A stretch of 60,000 bases of DNA, from assembly GCA_016946835.1 (NCBI GenBank), contig JACVTC010000118.1, forward strand, positions 312,501 through 372,500, written 5' to 3'. Below, piece by piece: positions 1 through 12,960 of this stretch. The stretch is from Neocallimastix lanati (nom. inval.) (taxonomy: Eukaryota > Neocallimastigomycota > Neocallimastigomycetes > Neocallimastigales > Neocallimastigaceae). Below the pieces are notes generated by a model. The model was not told the DNA's origin. It did no database searches and saw nothing but the letters and a program-made list of their open reading frames with translations. Each line of letters opens with the position of its first letter. The stretch's first letter is position 1. Both the position numbers and the translations under genes were made by a program.

Positions 1-2130
1 CTGGCAAACTTTAACAATTTCTTAAGTTGAGATCTTGTTGGAGCACAATAACACAATGTCATCTTCAAAAAAAAAAAAAAAAAAAAAAAAAAAGACCTCC
101 ACAATAACGTTTATCATCAATAGAGGTTCCATAATCATCACATTCATTAAAAAAGTTATTATTGAACATGTTAAATAAAATTGGTGAAAGGGAACAACTT
201 TGACGAACTCCTTTCTTAATACTAAAATGATTCCCGATAATTGTCTATCAAACCTTACATAAGCTTTAGAAGATAAGTATAAATTTTAAATAAATTTATA
301 GCCCTTACCTCTAATACCTATATGATGAATTTTCATTGATCCATATATATGGGAACAGAGTCATACGCTTTTTTTTTTTAAGGTCCAAAAAAAGCAAGGT
401 TATGTATCTTTATGTTCAAATTTTCTTCTCTGACATATAATGCTTAATGTGGTATAAAGACTAATGAATTCTTCTCTAACAAATAATTCTTAATGTGGTA
501 TAAAGACTAATGGATTCTTCTCTGACATATAATTCTTAATGTGGTATAAGGACTAATGCCATTCTTCTCTGTTACGAAATCCATATTGCTCAGGTCGTAT
601 AAATTCTTTATCAATTTCATATTTGGAGATTCTATTTGTGATTATTTTTGCTAATAATTTTTAATCTATTATTCATAACAGAGATGCCACGATAATTATT
701 ACAATGTGATGGATATCCCTTTTTATGAATAGAAACTATCGATTTGTTATTCCATGATTTTGGAAAATCACCACTCCAAATACTCCTGATCAAGACTTTG
801 AGACATTTTAAAAACCAGACGAAATATTGCTATTATTTTCAATAGATTCTTCTGAATCATTTATACCAGGAATCAAAATTTTGAAGAATTCCGTTGGAAT
901 ACCATTAGGACCACGAGCTTTAAAGTTTGGGGGTAGAAGAGATTGCCTCAAAAATTTCTTCATCTTTAATATCTTGGTTAATTTCCCATTCCTATAGCCT
1001 TGGATTACCAAAATTTCTTAGTGCATAATAATCTTTCCAGAAATCTTTAGAAAGACTATGACCTGAAGAATCCGACCCAGGAAACTTATAATAAGAATGC
1101 CAAACTTTTTTTTAATTTTTCTTCTGTAGAAGATACTAACTAATTCATCATTATTATTTTTAATAGGATGAGAGACCGTTAAAGATTATTTATTTTTGCA
1201 TTTTTTTTTTTTTACCTATTTCCATGCTTTCCTATTATCATTTTTAAAAGTTAACGACAACATTTTTTATGGATTGATTCATATAGTCTATTATACGAGT
1301 CAACAATTTTAGTAAATTTATTGGAATCACTTGCAGATTTATAACAATTGATTTGTTTATATTTTATGTATTTTACCTTTTGAAGACAATAAAATTTGCG
1401 GGACATTCTAAACATTGCTTTTCTGATTTTGGTTGACGATGTAATCGATAAATTGTTAACAATGGAATTAGTAGTATTGATGATCTTTTCCAACAATTCA
1501 ATCTGTTGAAAGTTCTCCATTTTCTAATTCTTCACTAAGAATCTCAAATTTACTATGATCAATATATGATGAATGACTACTTCTATTCCATGAAATAGGT
1601 GAACCTTTAATTGGAAGAATAGACCAGTTACCAAGGTTACTGTTGGTTAATTTATCTTGTAAATCAACGGGGCTCATGTTAAAGTCTCCAAGAAGAATGA
1701 ATAGATGATTAATGTGATTCTGAAGCCATGCGAAAATTTTAGAAAATGTATATCAGACTTGTCAATGAGGTTTTCTTAGTGGGAATATAGACATTATCTA
1801 CAGAACACTTAGAGTGATTCCATGGACTATATATTGTTAAAAAAACAGGATGAGTGTAGAAATTATCTTCAAACTGATTAACATGAGACATAATGCCCAA
1901 GATATAAACTTCTGTAATGGTGTAATGGTGTATTTGAATCCATTCTTTTCTGGAAATATTTATAGTTGGAAAGTGTTACTTTACATGGATATCTAGCATC
2001 ATTGATATCATTATCTGTTTCCTGAAAACATAAGAATAATGGTTTTAAAAATGGTGTTGAAGTACTCAATATATTACTATTTCTTTTTACAAAATCCCAA
2101 CTATTAGTATTCCAACTAAGACAAAAAAGA
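1..2130 (-). mobile_element. Decayed non-LTR retrotransposon (LINE), endonuclease and RT parts
   Basis: This is a degenerate LINE coding region on the minus strand, running off the left edge of the window. Reading from 2100 downwards, the endonuclease comes first. At about 1690-1665 it encodes LGDFNMSPVD, matching the GDFN signature of APE-type endonucleases. A linker covers about 1520-1250. The reverse transcriptase starts near 930-860 with a KARGPNGIPTEFFK motif (RT motif 1/2a) and continues past 600, where a YGFRNRE-type motif is read. Near position 100-50 the catalytic region (CGGLF, then DD) is broken by an A-homopolymer. Frameshifts and stops throughout mean it cannot be active. The same family recurs at 4.4-6.2 kb. 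Confidence 0.85.
422..566. repeat. 46-bp tandem triplication inside the LINE RT
   Basis: Three consecutive copies of a 46-bp unit beginning TTCTTCTCTGACATATAAT are followed by the first 9 bases of a fourth. The homologous LINE copy near 4655-4710 has a single unit. The period is not a multiple of three, so the extra 92 bp shifts the RT reading frame. The expansion therefore probably arose after the element died. Confidence 0.8.
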
Positions 2131-2370
2131 AATTTTTTTTTTTAGAATGTGAAACTAAATTTTGAGAATTTAGATTAGGTATATAATTTTTTTTTTTTTT
2201 TTTTAAATGCTGAAAAGAAAACCTTATGATTCCGTTTGGAACATCTACAATATGAAATTTTAACTCCTGATATTGTTTTTTCGAATACTTTTACAAATTC
2301 TTCGTGGTTGAAATTTGAAGTATATACTTTAATTAATGATATCTTTTTATAAAAATTTTGTATATATATT

Positions 2371-2662
2371 TTTATTCAATATATAGATATCTAATATGGT
2401 CTTTTAATATTTTTATTCGATATATAGATATCAAATATTTTCTTTTTAATATGTTTATTCAATATATAAATATCAAATATTTTCTTTTTATATGTTTATT
2501 CAATATATAAATATCAAATATTTTCTTTTTATATGTTTATTCAATTTATAAATATAAAATATTTTCTTTTTATATTTTTATTTAATATATAAATATCAAA
2601 TATTATATATAAATATTTTTATATATTTTTATATATTTTTATTTAATATATAGATATCAAGT
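2371..2662. repeat. AT-rich minisatellite, about 41-bp period
   Basis: About six imperfect copies of a unit built around TTTATTCAATATATAGATATC and AAATATTTTCTTTTTA lie downstream of the LINE endonuclease remnant. Unit lengths vary slightly. The GATATC core is recognisable in most copies. No coding potential is seen. Confidence 0.8.
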
Positions 2663-2867
2663 TTTCTCTTCTCTTCTCTCTTCTTTCAATAATAATAAGA
2701 ATATTAATAAATATTTATTATAGATAAAAAGAATCATTAATAAAAAAAATTTTTTTTATTAATATTTATGAATAATTTCATAATAAATGTTTTTGTTTAT
2801 AATTAATTTTTTTATTTTTTTTTTTTATTTTTTTATTTATGAATTCTAAAATTAATTAATTATTTAT

Positions 2868-3093
2868 TGGAAAGATTATAAGGTATTATAGGTTAACCTA
2901 TTTGTCTGGTTTTTATCTCATTGGAAAGTTTATAAGGTATTATAGGTTAATATATTTGTTTGGTTTCTACCGAATTGGAAGGTTTATAAGGTATTATAGG
3001 TTAACATATTTGTCTGGTTTCTACTGAATTGGAAGGTTTATAAGGTATTATAGGTTAATATATTTGTCTGGTTTCTACCTAATTGGAAGGTAT
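2868..3093. repeat. 54-bp minisatellite, about four copies
   Basis: Four near-identical 54-bp units contain TTGGAAGGTTTATAAGGTAT, then ATAGGTTAA and TTTGTCTGGTTTCTAC. A fifth, truncated unit follows. Copies differ at only a few positions, which points to recent expansion or homogenisation. No open reading frame runs through it. Confidence 0.9.
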
Positions 3094-3109
3094 TATCTTT
3101 TTGATAATC

Positions 3110-3815
3110 GAGGTATTAGATTTTTGGAATATTTCATTTGTGTAATATCAATTGAATTGGATATAAAAGCAATTATGAAATTCTCATGCTTTAAATCACT
3201 TTTTCAATAATATCTTAATTATATTTATAAATTTATTTTAAATTTTTATAATAATAATGATATTCTTTTATTTTTTTTAATTATATTTTTTTATTTCAGA
3301 TAGGAGCAAAAGAAAAGTTAATCAACACTATTCTTCTTTTGAACAATGAAATTATCCTTTATATAAAAAAATAATAAAAAAAAATTTTTACATTCTTTTT
3401 TTTTCTAAATTTCATCATTATAAAACATTCCATGTTTAAATACTTCTAAATATGTAATATTAATATTGATGACTTTCACTTTTTTACAATTCCTTTTTTT
3501 TCTTCTTCTTAATCCTGAAGAAATTATTATTGTCTTTTCACTGACAAAATATTATCCTTGAATTTTTTTTTTGCATCAAAAATGAATCAATTCCTTCATT
3601 TTAGCATTAGTCCATGAGTGTATACCACGGATAAAAATCAACCTTGTGTTGTCAATGGATGTTTCGTAAGAGCGAGAACCCCTGTAAAATATCTTTTCTA
3701 CAGTGAACTATAAACTACAAATTGATAAAAAATGATGCTAATATAAACTAAAATACTAAAAACTAATAAATATAAATATAAAAGAAAAAATATAAAAAAA
3801 AAAGTAAATATAGAA

Positions 3816-3850
<35 letters not shown>

Positions 3851-4290
3851 AAAATAATTAGAGGTTTTTTCTTTTGGCTGTATTTGATAATTATTTAAGT
3901 AGGATAAACTTTTTTGTAGAATTGCAATTGCTAATAAATATTATTATATCTTTTGAATTTTTAATTTTTGGTTCGATTAATAAAAATCTCTGATTAATGT
4001 AATAATATTCTGTAAAATAATCATATATAAACTAAAATGAATAGGTAAATAAAAATGTTAGTAGTAAAAGACTCTAAAAAGATTCCCATTCGTTAAAATA
4101 AAGTCTTAAACACATGCTTTGGAGTGAATCAATCTCCTACATTTATATTTTACAATAACTACATGAGTTTAAATAATACTACAGAAAAAAGCATATACAA
4201 AATAATGCTAAAGTAAAAAATACAATAGATTCATTACAACAATGATAATATATTTATTTGTTATACAACTCTAATGTTACTACATATCCA
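3110..4290. other. AT-rich intergenic DNA
   Basis: No gene is supported. The stretch has A/T homopolymers (a long A run near 3823-3848), short ORF scraps and no recognisable protein motif. Confidence 0.6.
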
Positions 4291-4429
4291 GTTTAAAATA
4301 ATATAGAACATCAGGTTCTCTTTTTATTGTCTTCCAATATTCTTTATTTTCTCTCTTTTCGTAATAGAAGCCACTTAAGAAAGGATAACCATCGATTATC
4401 ATAATAATTACAAAAAAACTATAATTAAT

Positions 4430-5460
4430 ACACCTGATATAGGCTATTCCTTTTCCATCATCTCTTCATGGACCATAGAAAAACAGTCCATATCATTGGG
4501 ACCTTAAAAGATAAGTATAAAATTTCAATAAATTTATAGCACTTACCTCTAATACTGAAGTGATGAATTTTCATTAATACATTATATATGGGAATAAAGT
4601 CATACGCTTTTTTTAAGGTCCAAAAAACAAGATAATTTTTTTATTTTCAAATTTTCTTCTCTGACATATAATTCTTAATGAAGTATATAGACTAATGCAT
4701 TCTTCTCTGTTACGAAATCCATATTGTTCAGGTCATATAAATTCTTTATCAATTCCATATTTAGAGATTTTATAAGTGATTATTTTTTGCTAATAATTTT
4801 TAATCTATTATCTATGACAGAGATGCCACGATAGTTATTACAATATGAGGATATCCCTTTTTATGAATAGAAACTATCGATGTGTTATTTCATAATTTTG
4901 GAAAATCAAAATTCCAAATATGATTAATTAAAGAATTGAGACATTTAAAACCAGATGAAATATCACTATTATTTTCACTAGATTTTTCTGAATCATGTAT
5001 ACCAGGAATCAAAATTTGGAAGAATTCCATTAGAATACCATCAGGACCACAAACTTGATTAATTTCCAATTCTTGTTGCCTTGGATTTCCAGATTCCTAA
5101 GTGCATTTATAATCTTTCCAGAAATCTTTAGAAAAAAGACTATGACCTGAATAATCTGACCTTAAGAATTTATAATGAGAATACCAAGATTTATGTTTTT
5201 AATCTGATGAAGAAACAAGTTCATCATTACTGTTTTTAATAGGGTGAGAGAACGTGAAAGATTGATTATTTATTTTTTCATTCTTTTTTTTTTTACCTAT
5301 TTCCATGCTTTTCTATTATCATTTTTAAAAGTTAACGAACCTAAATTCGTTACATTTTTTATGGATTAATTCATATAGTCTATTATACGAGTCAGCAATT
5401 TTAGTAAATTAATTAGAATCACTTACGGATTTATAACCCTTAATTTGTATATATTTTATC
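4430..5460 (-). mobile_element. LINE fragment (linker to RT), minus-strand arm
   Basis: This is the same LINE family as the copy at 1-2130 and collinear with it over roughly the equivalent of its positions 290-1390. Shared landmarks include the linker segment near 5350-5450, the RT entry region near 5000-5060 and the YGFRNRE region near 4700-4740. Frameshifts are frequent. It abuts an oppositely oriented fragment of the same RT region beginning at about 5461. Confidence 0.8.
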
Positions 5461-6240
5461 AGGAGTCAAAGCTTTAAATACTAGAAAAGATGATTCAGAA
5501 GAATCTAGTGAAAATAATAGTTATATTTCATCTGGTTTTTAAATATCTCAAAGCCTTAATCAAACGTATTTGGAATGGTAGATTTTTTTAAATCGAAATC
5601 ATGGAATAACACATCGATAGTTTCTATTCATAAAAAGGGGGGGTCCATTAGATTGTAATAACTATAGTTGCATCTCTCTTATCAATAATGGATTGAAATA
5701 AAAATTAAAACAAAAATCATCATTAATAGAATCTCTAAATATGAAATTGATAAAGGATTTATAAGACCTGAACAATATGGATTTCGTAACCAAGAAGAAT
5801 GTATAAGTCTTTATACTTCATTAAGAATTATATGTCTGTCAGAGACGAACTTATTTGAAAATAAAGATACGTACTTTGCTTTTTTTTTTTTTTTTTTTTT
5901 TTTTTGGACCTTAAAAAAGCATATGATTCAATTCCTATATAAAATTTATTAATGAAGATTTATCATTTAAGTATCAGAAGTAAATGTTATCTTCCAAAAC
6001 TTATGAAAGGGTTGAAGGAGAATTATCGGGAATCATTTTAGTAATAAGAAGGGTATTCGTTAAGGTTATGCCCTTTCACCAAATATTATTTAACTCATTT
6101 ATTTATGATATTTGCAATAATTGTGATAAATATGGAATCTCTTTTGGTGATAAACGCTGTCGTGGATGTCCCTTAATAGATGACATTATGTGTGTAATGA
6201 AGTCTAAAGTGTTACGATTCATAATAATTTTTAAATGAAA
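5461..6240 (+). mobile_element. LINE fragment (RT), plus-strand arm
   Basis: This is the opposite-orientation partner of the 4430-5460 fragment. It starts at the RT entry motif (5461-5550) and runs through the region around 5740-5840 to the RT palm. At about 5984-6200 the frame reads FHQILFNSFIYDICNN and later DDIMCVMKS, decayed versions of the SPILFNLFINDI and DD segments. It has stops, frameshifts and a 24-nt T run near 5880. Together the two fragments make a head-to-head inverted pair. Confidence 0.8.
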
Positions 6241-6507
6241 AGGTTATAACACAAAAATATATTAATTATCATATAAAAAAATTACTTTTAATTAATCTTT
6301 ATTTATTAAAACTATAATTTATTTATTTATTTATTTATTATATTATATTATATTATTATTTATCCAAATGATAAATGATATTTTATTAATTTAATATTAT
6401 CCATTACAAAAAAAAAAAAAAAAAAAAAAAATTAAAGATTAAAGATACATTGCTAAATTATTAAAATTTTACACTTTCTTTTAAAAATAAAAATTGTTAA
6501 GCTTATC

Positions 6508-6547
<40 letters not shown>

Positions 6548-6577
6548 AAAAGTTAATTATTAACTATAAATAAAATA
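6241..6577. other. AT-rich spacer
   Basis: This is low-complexity DNA with facing A and T homopolymers (about 6409-6430 and 6510-6546). No gene is seen. Confidence 0.6.
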
Positions 6578-7095
6578 TTATTTTCGTTTTATAATTGTAT
6601 CTCGATAATTTTCATTCAAAGTTTCTTTAAATTTTTGATGATGGATATACTTTGTAAGAGGTAGTCCTTCCTTTTTCTTTAAATCATTCTTTTGGTTTCC
6701 TTCTTCTGGAGCTTCCTTAATCGTACATAATATTTGTTTTTCTTCCAAAGATTGATTATTTATAGGGGAAATTATAAATTAAACCATCTGGCTTAATTTG
6801 ATAAAGACAATACCTGGTAGGATGAATAAAAAGTTCTATTATCAACTTGGGTTTTTAGATTGATAATTAGCATACCATAAAATGATTCTTCCTTATCCAT
6901 TTCTCTAAAATTGCGGCATCAATCTTAAGAAACTTCAATGGTAACAGGAACTCGAATAATTATACCTTCAGAATAATTATCATTTTTCTTGGCTAAATGA
7001 ATTTTTCCACAATTGATTCCTATAGGTTCATATTGATTAGTAAAATAACTTTTCCAAATATTGTTTGGTAATGATACTAAATTTACTTCAAGAAT
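6578..7095 (-). pseudogene. Broken unidentified protein gene (relic)
   Basis: On the minus strand, three protein-like blocks lie in succession but in different frames. Block 1 (about 7095-6925) reads ILEVNLVSLPNNIWKSYF and ends in GIIIRVPVTIEVS followed by a stop. Block 2 (about 6897-6790) includes KEESFYGMLIINLKTQVDN and then YCLYQIKPDG in a shifted frame. Block 3 (about 6760-6578) reads EEKQILCTIKEAPEEGNQ and ends NYRDTIIKRK with a stop. The mixed amino-acid composition is unlike the surrounding junk ORFs, which argues for a former gene. I do not recognise the family. Unpredicted introns could explain part of the breakage, but TAA and TGA stops after block 1 make decay more likely. Confidence 0.5.
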
Positions 7096-7952
7096 CAATA
7101 AATAGTTTAAATAATTTATTTAAATAAACACTTAATATTTAAAATATATTATATTTGATAATTTACTTTTGAGGGATTTATAATAATAATTATTTAATAA
7201 GATTTAAGTATTGAATTATTAATACATAATTATTGTGAAAATAGACATACACACAGTAACCTTACAAAAGAACTTAAACTGTAAAATAACTCATTACTCT
7301 TTTATACTTTGTTAAATTTTAATTAATAATATAAAATAATACTGATATTGATAAAATATTAATTATAAAAATAGAATATTTAATATAATATTAGTTAATA
7401 TAATTAATATTTCTTAATATTATTTCTGATTCATCATATAAAATTCTGCATCAATTAATACTAGATTATAACCACTTTTTTTATATAGTATTCAGTAATA
7501 AATGGTAAAAAAAAAATTGCTAATTATAAATCTCAAACAACTATATTATTCATCAGGATATAAACTTCTTACATTCTATCTATTATTTATCAATTAATAA
7601 TAAAATCATTATTTTGAATATTTATATTTTCCTAATAAATTATCTATCTTTGAGTAATTTATAAAATTTTATAATTTATGTTTGAAATGTGTATAAAAAA
7701 AAAATAATACTATAAATTATGAAATTTTATAAATTGTTCATGCATATTTCAAATAACATTCTTATATTATGTTTATTTAATTTGTTTTAATTATCTTCAA
7801 TAATATTAATAATCTTAATACTAATAATAATACTAATACTAATACTAATACTAATACTAATACTAATACTAATACTAATACTAATAATAATAATAATAAT
7901 AATATTAATAATAATAATAATCGTAGCTTTCATTTTCTAATAACGTATATAT

Positions 7953-7989
<37 letters not shown>

Positions 7990-8761
7990 CATTGATTATT
8001 ATTCATTATATTCGTTTTCATATCAAGTCATTTCATTAATAGTGGACAATAAATCCAAAATGTCATCTACCATGTGGTGATGAAATTTATATAGTTTTTC
8101 TTTTTAAATAAAATTTCACCAGATATTAATATAATTTTTTTTTTTTTTTTTTGTTTTTTTGTTTTTTTGTTTTTGTTTTTCATAAAAATTATTATCAAAA
8201 ATAAGTTTAATTAGTAATATTTGATTTTCTACCATAAAGAACAACAAATGTGATATAATTTTTAATTTTAATTTTAATATTTATTTTTTTTTTTTTTTTA
8301 TTTATTTTTATTTTTTTTTATTTTTTTATATTTTTTATATTTTTTTATCATTTTTTTATTATAAATATATTTTAATTATTTATTCGTTTTTTAGTTAAAC
8401 CTTTTTAAAAATTATATTACAAATTATAAATTATATACCTATCATTAAATTTTTATTATTATTTAAAATATTAAAATAATAATAAAAAAAAATGTGTAAA
8501 AGGTTTTTTTTTTTTTTTTTTTGTTCATTATTGTTTTTAATAAAATTTTAGGGTATAATAAATAGTACAATAATACAATAATAGTTTTTTTTTTTTTTTT
8601 TAAAAAAGAAAAAAAAATAAATTGATACTATTTATATAATTTAATTATAAATACTTTTTTTTTTTTCAATTTATATATATAAAGGAAAAATTAGATAGTA
8701 TCATTTATATTATTATTAAATCGATATTCATAATAGATATATATTTTTTCTCAAAAAGTAT
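7096..8761. other. AT-rich intergenic DNA
   Basis: No gene is supported. The stretch holds a hexanucleotide tract at about 7819-7890, long T runs (about 7959-7989) and several A/T homopolymers. Confidence 0.6.
7819..7890. repeat. (ACTAAT)n hexanucleotide tract
   Basis: Around ten tandem ACTAAT units lie between AAT-trinucleotide runs. This is an interstitial microsatellite. The unit does not match common fungal telomere repeats. Confidence 0.85.
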
Positions 8762-9768
8762 TTAAAAAGCTAAATATAATACAGTGAAAACAAGTACAAC
8801 TTCAGTCACTAGTAAGCTATAAAAGGCATGATTTTCAATACCACTTTCTGCAATAAAATATAATTTATCTTTATCATCATCCTCAGCCGTATCATTATCA
8901 GGAGCACCTTCATTGGTAACATTAGTTGCTGTTTCATTAATTAATGCTTCATTAGTATTATTAACTGGTTGATTTGAATTATCATCATTTTTCATTTCAG
9001 AATTAGATGTAGATGTATTTGTATTGAGATTATCATTATTATTGATTAAAGAATTGGTAACCGTATCATTGACTATATTTTGGTTTTGATTATGGTTTTG
9101 ATCTTGATCTTGATTTTGATCTTGATTTTGATTTTGATTTTGATTTTGATTTTGATTTTGATTTTGATTTGGTTTATAGTATTTTTTCTCATTAACATCA
9201 TATGGAGCATAATATTCACTGGCGACGCAAGCTTCATAGCATTTTGTTAAATATTCGAGATCAGTATTAGGATCAGGGTATTTAGCATTACAAGTACGTT
9301 GACACTCTGCAGTTCTCTGTACTGATTCCGTATTAGGATTAGGAACGTTATAACAGCTTGCAATACAATTGATATCATTTCCACAATTATTTCTTTCCGT
9401 ACAATCATAAGCTTTTTTTTTTTTAAATCATTATCATTATAATTATTATTGTTTTCCATTAATTATTATGTTATAAATTTATTTTTTATTAAAATAGTGA
9501 TAATTAGCATCATTTTTAAAAATATGTACATAATATATATATATGTATTATCATTATTAAAATATCATCATTAGTTTAAATTCTTTTTTTTCTATGTTTT
9601 TCTTTTTTTTTTTTTTTTAGTATTATTTTTTAATCAGTATATTAATATATTTAATATACCTTCAACTAAGGAGGGATCAATACCTCTAATGACATATGAA
9701 TTTACATTATTAGTACATAATAGTAATGCAAATAAAATCGTATTAACACCTTTATTCAAATTTTTCAT
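8762..9768 (-). CDS. Secreted or surface Cys-rich protein with Asn/Gln repeat and hydrophobic C-terminus
   Basis: Two exons are read on the minus strand: 9660..9768 and 8762..9411 (759 nt, 252 residues). The intron has donor GTATAT and acceptor AAAG, and the phase is preserved across it. Residues 1-24 (MKNLNKGVNTILFALLLC and following) form a signal peptide. Exon 2 opens with a Cys-rich block with spacing C-x5-C-x5-C-x3-C, followed by two C-x3-C pairs. A (Asn-Gln)n tract encoded at about 9080-9170 and a Ser/Thr/Asn-rich stalk follow. The last 17 residues are hydrophobic (VVLVFTVLYLAF at the end), so the protein is either GPI-anchored or held by a terminal membrane helix. This architecture is common in fungal wall or surface proteins. 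I do not recognise a named family. The start is the first ATG ahead of the signal peptide. Confidence 0.8.
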
Positions 9769-9819
9769 TTTTTGTTATCCTTTCTTTATCTATAATATAG
9801 TATTAAAAGTCAAAATTTA

Positions 9820-9856
<37 letters not shown>

Positions 9857-10085
9857 ATATATATATAATAATATGTATATACATTAACCATTAAAAGAAA
9901 AACAAGCTTAAATTATCTATATTTCTAGTTTTTATTTATATTTACATAAAAAAAATTAAATAAAAATAAATTTAAATAAGAGATAATAAAATAAAAAATA
10001 AAAAAAAAAAAATAAAAAAAAAAAAAAAATAAAAAAAAAAAAAAAATAAAACTAATTTAATAATATGAAATATATAATTAAAACT

Positions 10086-10174
10086 TAGTAATGATTAATT
10101 TACAAATAATAATAATAATAATAATAATATAAGTATTATTATGATTATTATTATTTGTAAATTAATCATTACTA
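10086..10174. repeat. Long hairpin-forming inverted repeat
   Basis: The left arm beginning TAGTAATGATTAATTTACAA is repeated as its exact reverse complement at the right end (TTGTAAATTAATCATTACTA). ATA/ATT triplets extend the pairing inward, giving arms of roughly 32 bp around a loop of about 22 nt. It lies about 320 bp upstream of the surface-protein gene. It could be a transposon scar or a replication-generated palindrome. Confidence 0.8.
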
Positions 10175-11599
10175 AAATCTAATATACATCATATAATGAA
10201 TTATAAGAAACTTTTTTCCTTCTTTTTTTTTTTTTTTTTAATTAATCAGTATCTCAATAATATAATTGAAATATAACTTACTTTTATTAAACTTATGTCA
10301 ATTATATCTTTTTTTTAGTATTGATTGGGCATTTTTAAAGTATAATTTATTAAGATGTAAATTAAAAATTACTAAAGATAGTTTTTAATATTTTAAAAAT
10401 AAACATTTATTAATAAAAAATTAAGTATTCATAAAAAAAACCTAAAATATTAAAAAAATATTGTATCTGTTACTATTTATAAATTTGGTACTAGTTTATC
10501 ATTGAAAAATTTTCTTTTTATTTTAATTTATTTTATTTTTGTTTTATTTTTCTTTCAATTTCTTTAATAATATTAAACTATTATTATTATTTTTTTTTTT
10601 TTAATATAATAATTTAAATTAATTTTTAATAAATTTATGTAATAAATTATAAACCATAAATAAGTTCAGTAAATTAATTACTATATAATATATTGCATTA
10701 ACATTTATAAAGGAAATTTCTTTTTGTATAATTACCGCATACTTTTGAAAGAAAATAAAATAAAATAAAATAAAAATATGTATAAATATATATTTAAATT
10801 TATATATAATTTGTACCTCATACCAAAAATAAAATTTAAAAATTAAATAACTTTTTTTATAATTTAATATATTTAAATATTTATAATAATAATAATATAA
10901 TAATAATAATAATAATTGTTATTATTATTGTTATTATTATTGTTATTATTATTATTAAGGTGTCATGACTATTAATTAATATTATAATTTTTAATTTTTA
11001 AATTTTATCTTTAGTAAAGATAATAATTTTAAAAATTGACAACAGGTATTAATAAAATCATTTAAATAATTAAACTAATATATTAATAAAATCATATCAA
11101 AATAATTGATAGTACTATTTTTTATTTATTTTTTATTTAATTATAGATTAAAATTTAAATAAATTAAATAATGTTTTAATTATGAATAAATAATATATAA
11201 ATAATAGCAATTCTGAAATATATTGAATAAAAATAATTATATATATATTTAAAATTAAGTCTGATAATTTATTAGACATATAGTATTTTTTTTTTTTTTT
11301 TAGTAAAGTTTTACTAAAAAATAAAAATAAAAATAAAAAATACTATACTATTAATTCATAAATTTATAATTTATGTTAATAAAATTAAAAATAATAATAT
11401 AATAAAGGTTTTTTTAGACCAAAAAAAAGAAAAAAATTGATTTGAATTTTTCCCTCAGAAGTTCAATTTGAACTTTTATTTAAATATTGATCCATACGGA
11501 TTTTTTTTTTTTTTTTTTTTTTTTGAATTTAAAATTAAATAAAATTAATACCTCAATTGCTAGTTTCTTTTTTTTTTTTTTTTTTTTTCTTCTTTTTTT

Positions 11600-11693
11600 A
11601 CTCTGATAAATCTGACTTTTTTTTTTATTCATTTTTTACTCTGATAAATCTGACTTTTTTTTTTTATTCATTTTTTACTCTGATAAATCTGAC
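11600..11693. repeat. Three-copy tandem repeat, 38-39-bp period
   Basis: The 17-mer ACTCTGATAAATCTGAC occurs at about 11600, 11638 and 11677, separated by T-rich spacers. The open frame through it reads Phe-rich low complexity and is unlikely to be a gene. Confidence 0.85.
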
Positions 11694-11820
11694 TTTTTTT
11701 TATTTATTTTTTCTTCTCAAAGTTAATTATAGTATAATGTGATATGAATAGATGAATATAAATAATTTCTTCCTATATAAAAGCTAAAAAAAAAAAAAAA
11801 AATAAAATAAAACAAAAAAG

Positions 11821-11900
11821 ATAATCTAAAAAATGGATTAATATGGTGTTCATTAAACTCTCCCTCAAACCACTTGAAATATTATTAGGAAATTCACTTT
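11821..11900 (-). mobile_element. Short repeat fragment related to the insertion at 14.5-14.8 kb
   Basis: The minus strand contains GGGAGAGTTTAATGAACACC, which closely matches GGGGAGAGTTTAGTGGACAC in the insertion nested in the LINE RT. The match covers about 25-30 bp, so it is a fragment of the same repeat family at best. It lies next to an A-rich tract at about 11787-11818. Confidence 0.45.
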
Positions 11901-12029
11901 CTAAAGATTCGTTGAGTGAATTAGTGAATTAGCAATTTATTTATTATTGGAGTTAAGTGAATTTGAAGAACTAGTTAATGACAAGTTTTACCTTGACATA
12001 TTGATTAAACATTCTCTTAATTTTAAAAA

Positions 12030-12960
<931 letters not shown>

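Larger units (their letters stand above)
9769..11820. other. AT-rich intergenic DNA
   Basis: No coding region is supported. The stretch contains many A/T homopolymers, a strong palindrome at 10086-10174, AAT/ATT microsatellites near 10880-10960 and a short tandem repeat near 11600-11695. Confidence 0.6.

Noticed and set aside
7819-7890. Interstitial telomere repeat
   Set aside because: The ACTAAT unit does not match known fungal telomere units and grades into AAT microsatellite.
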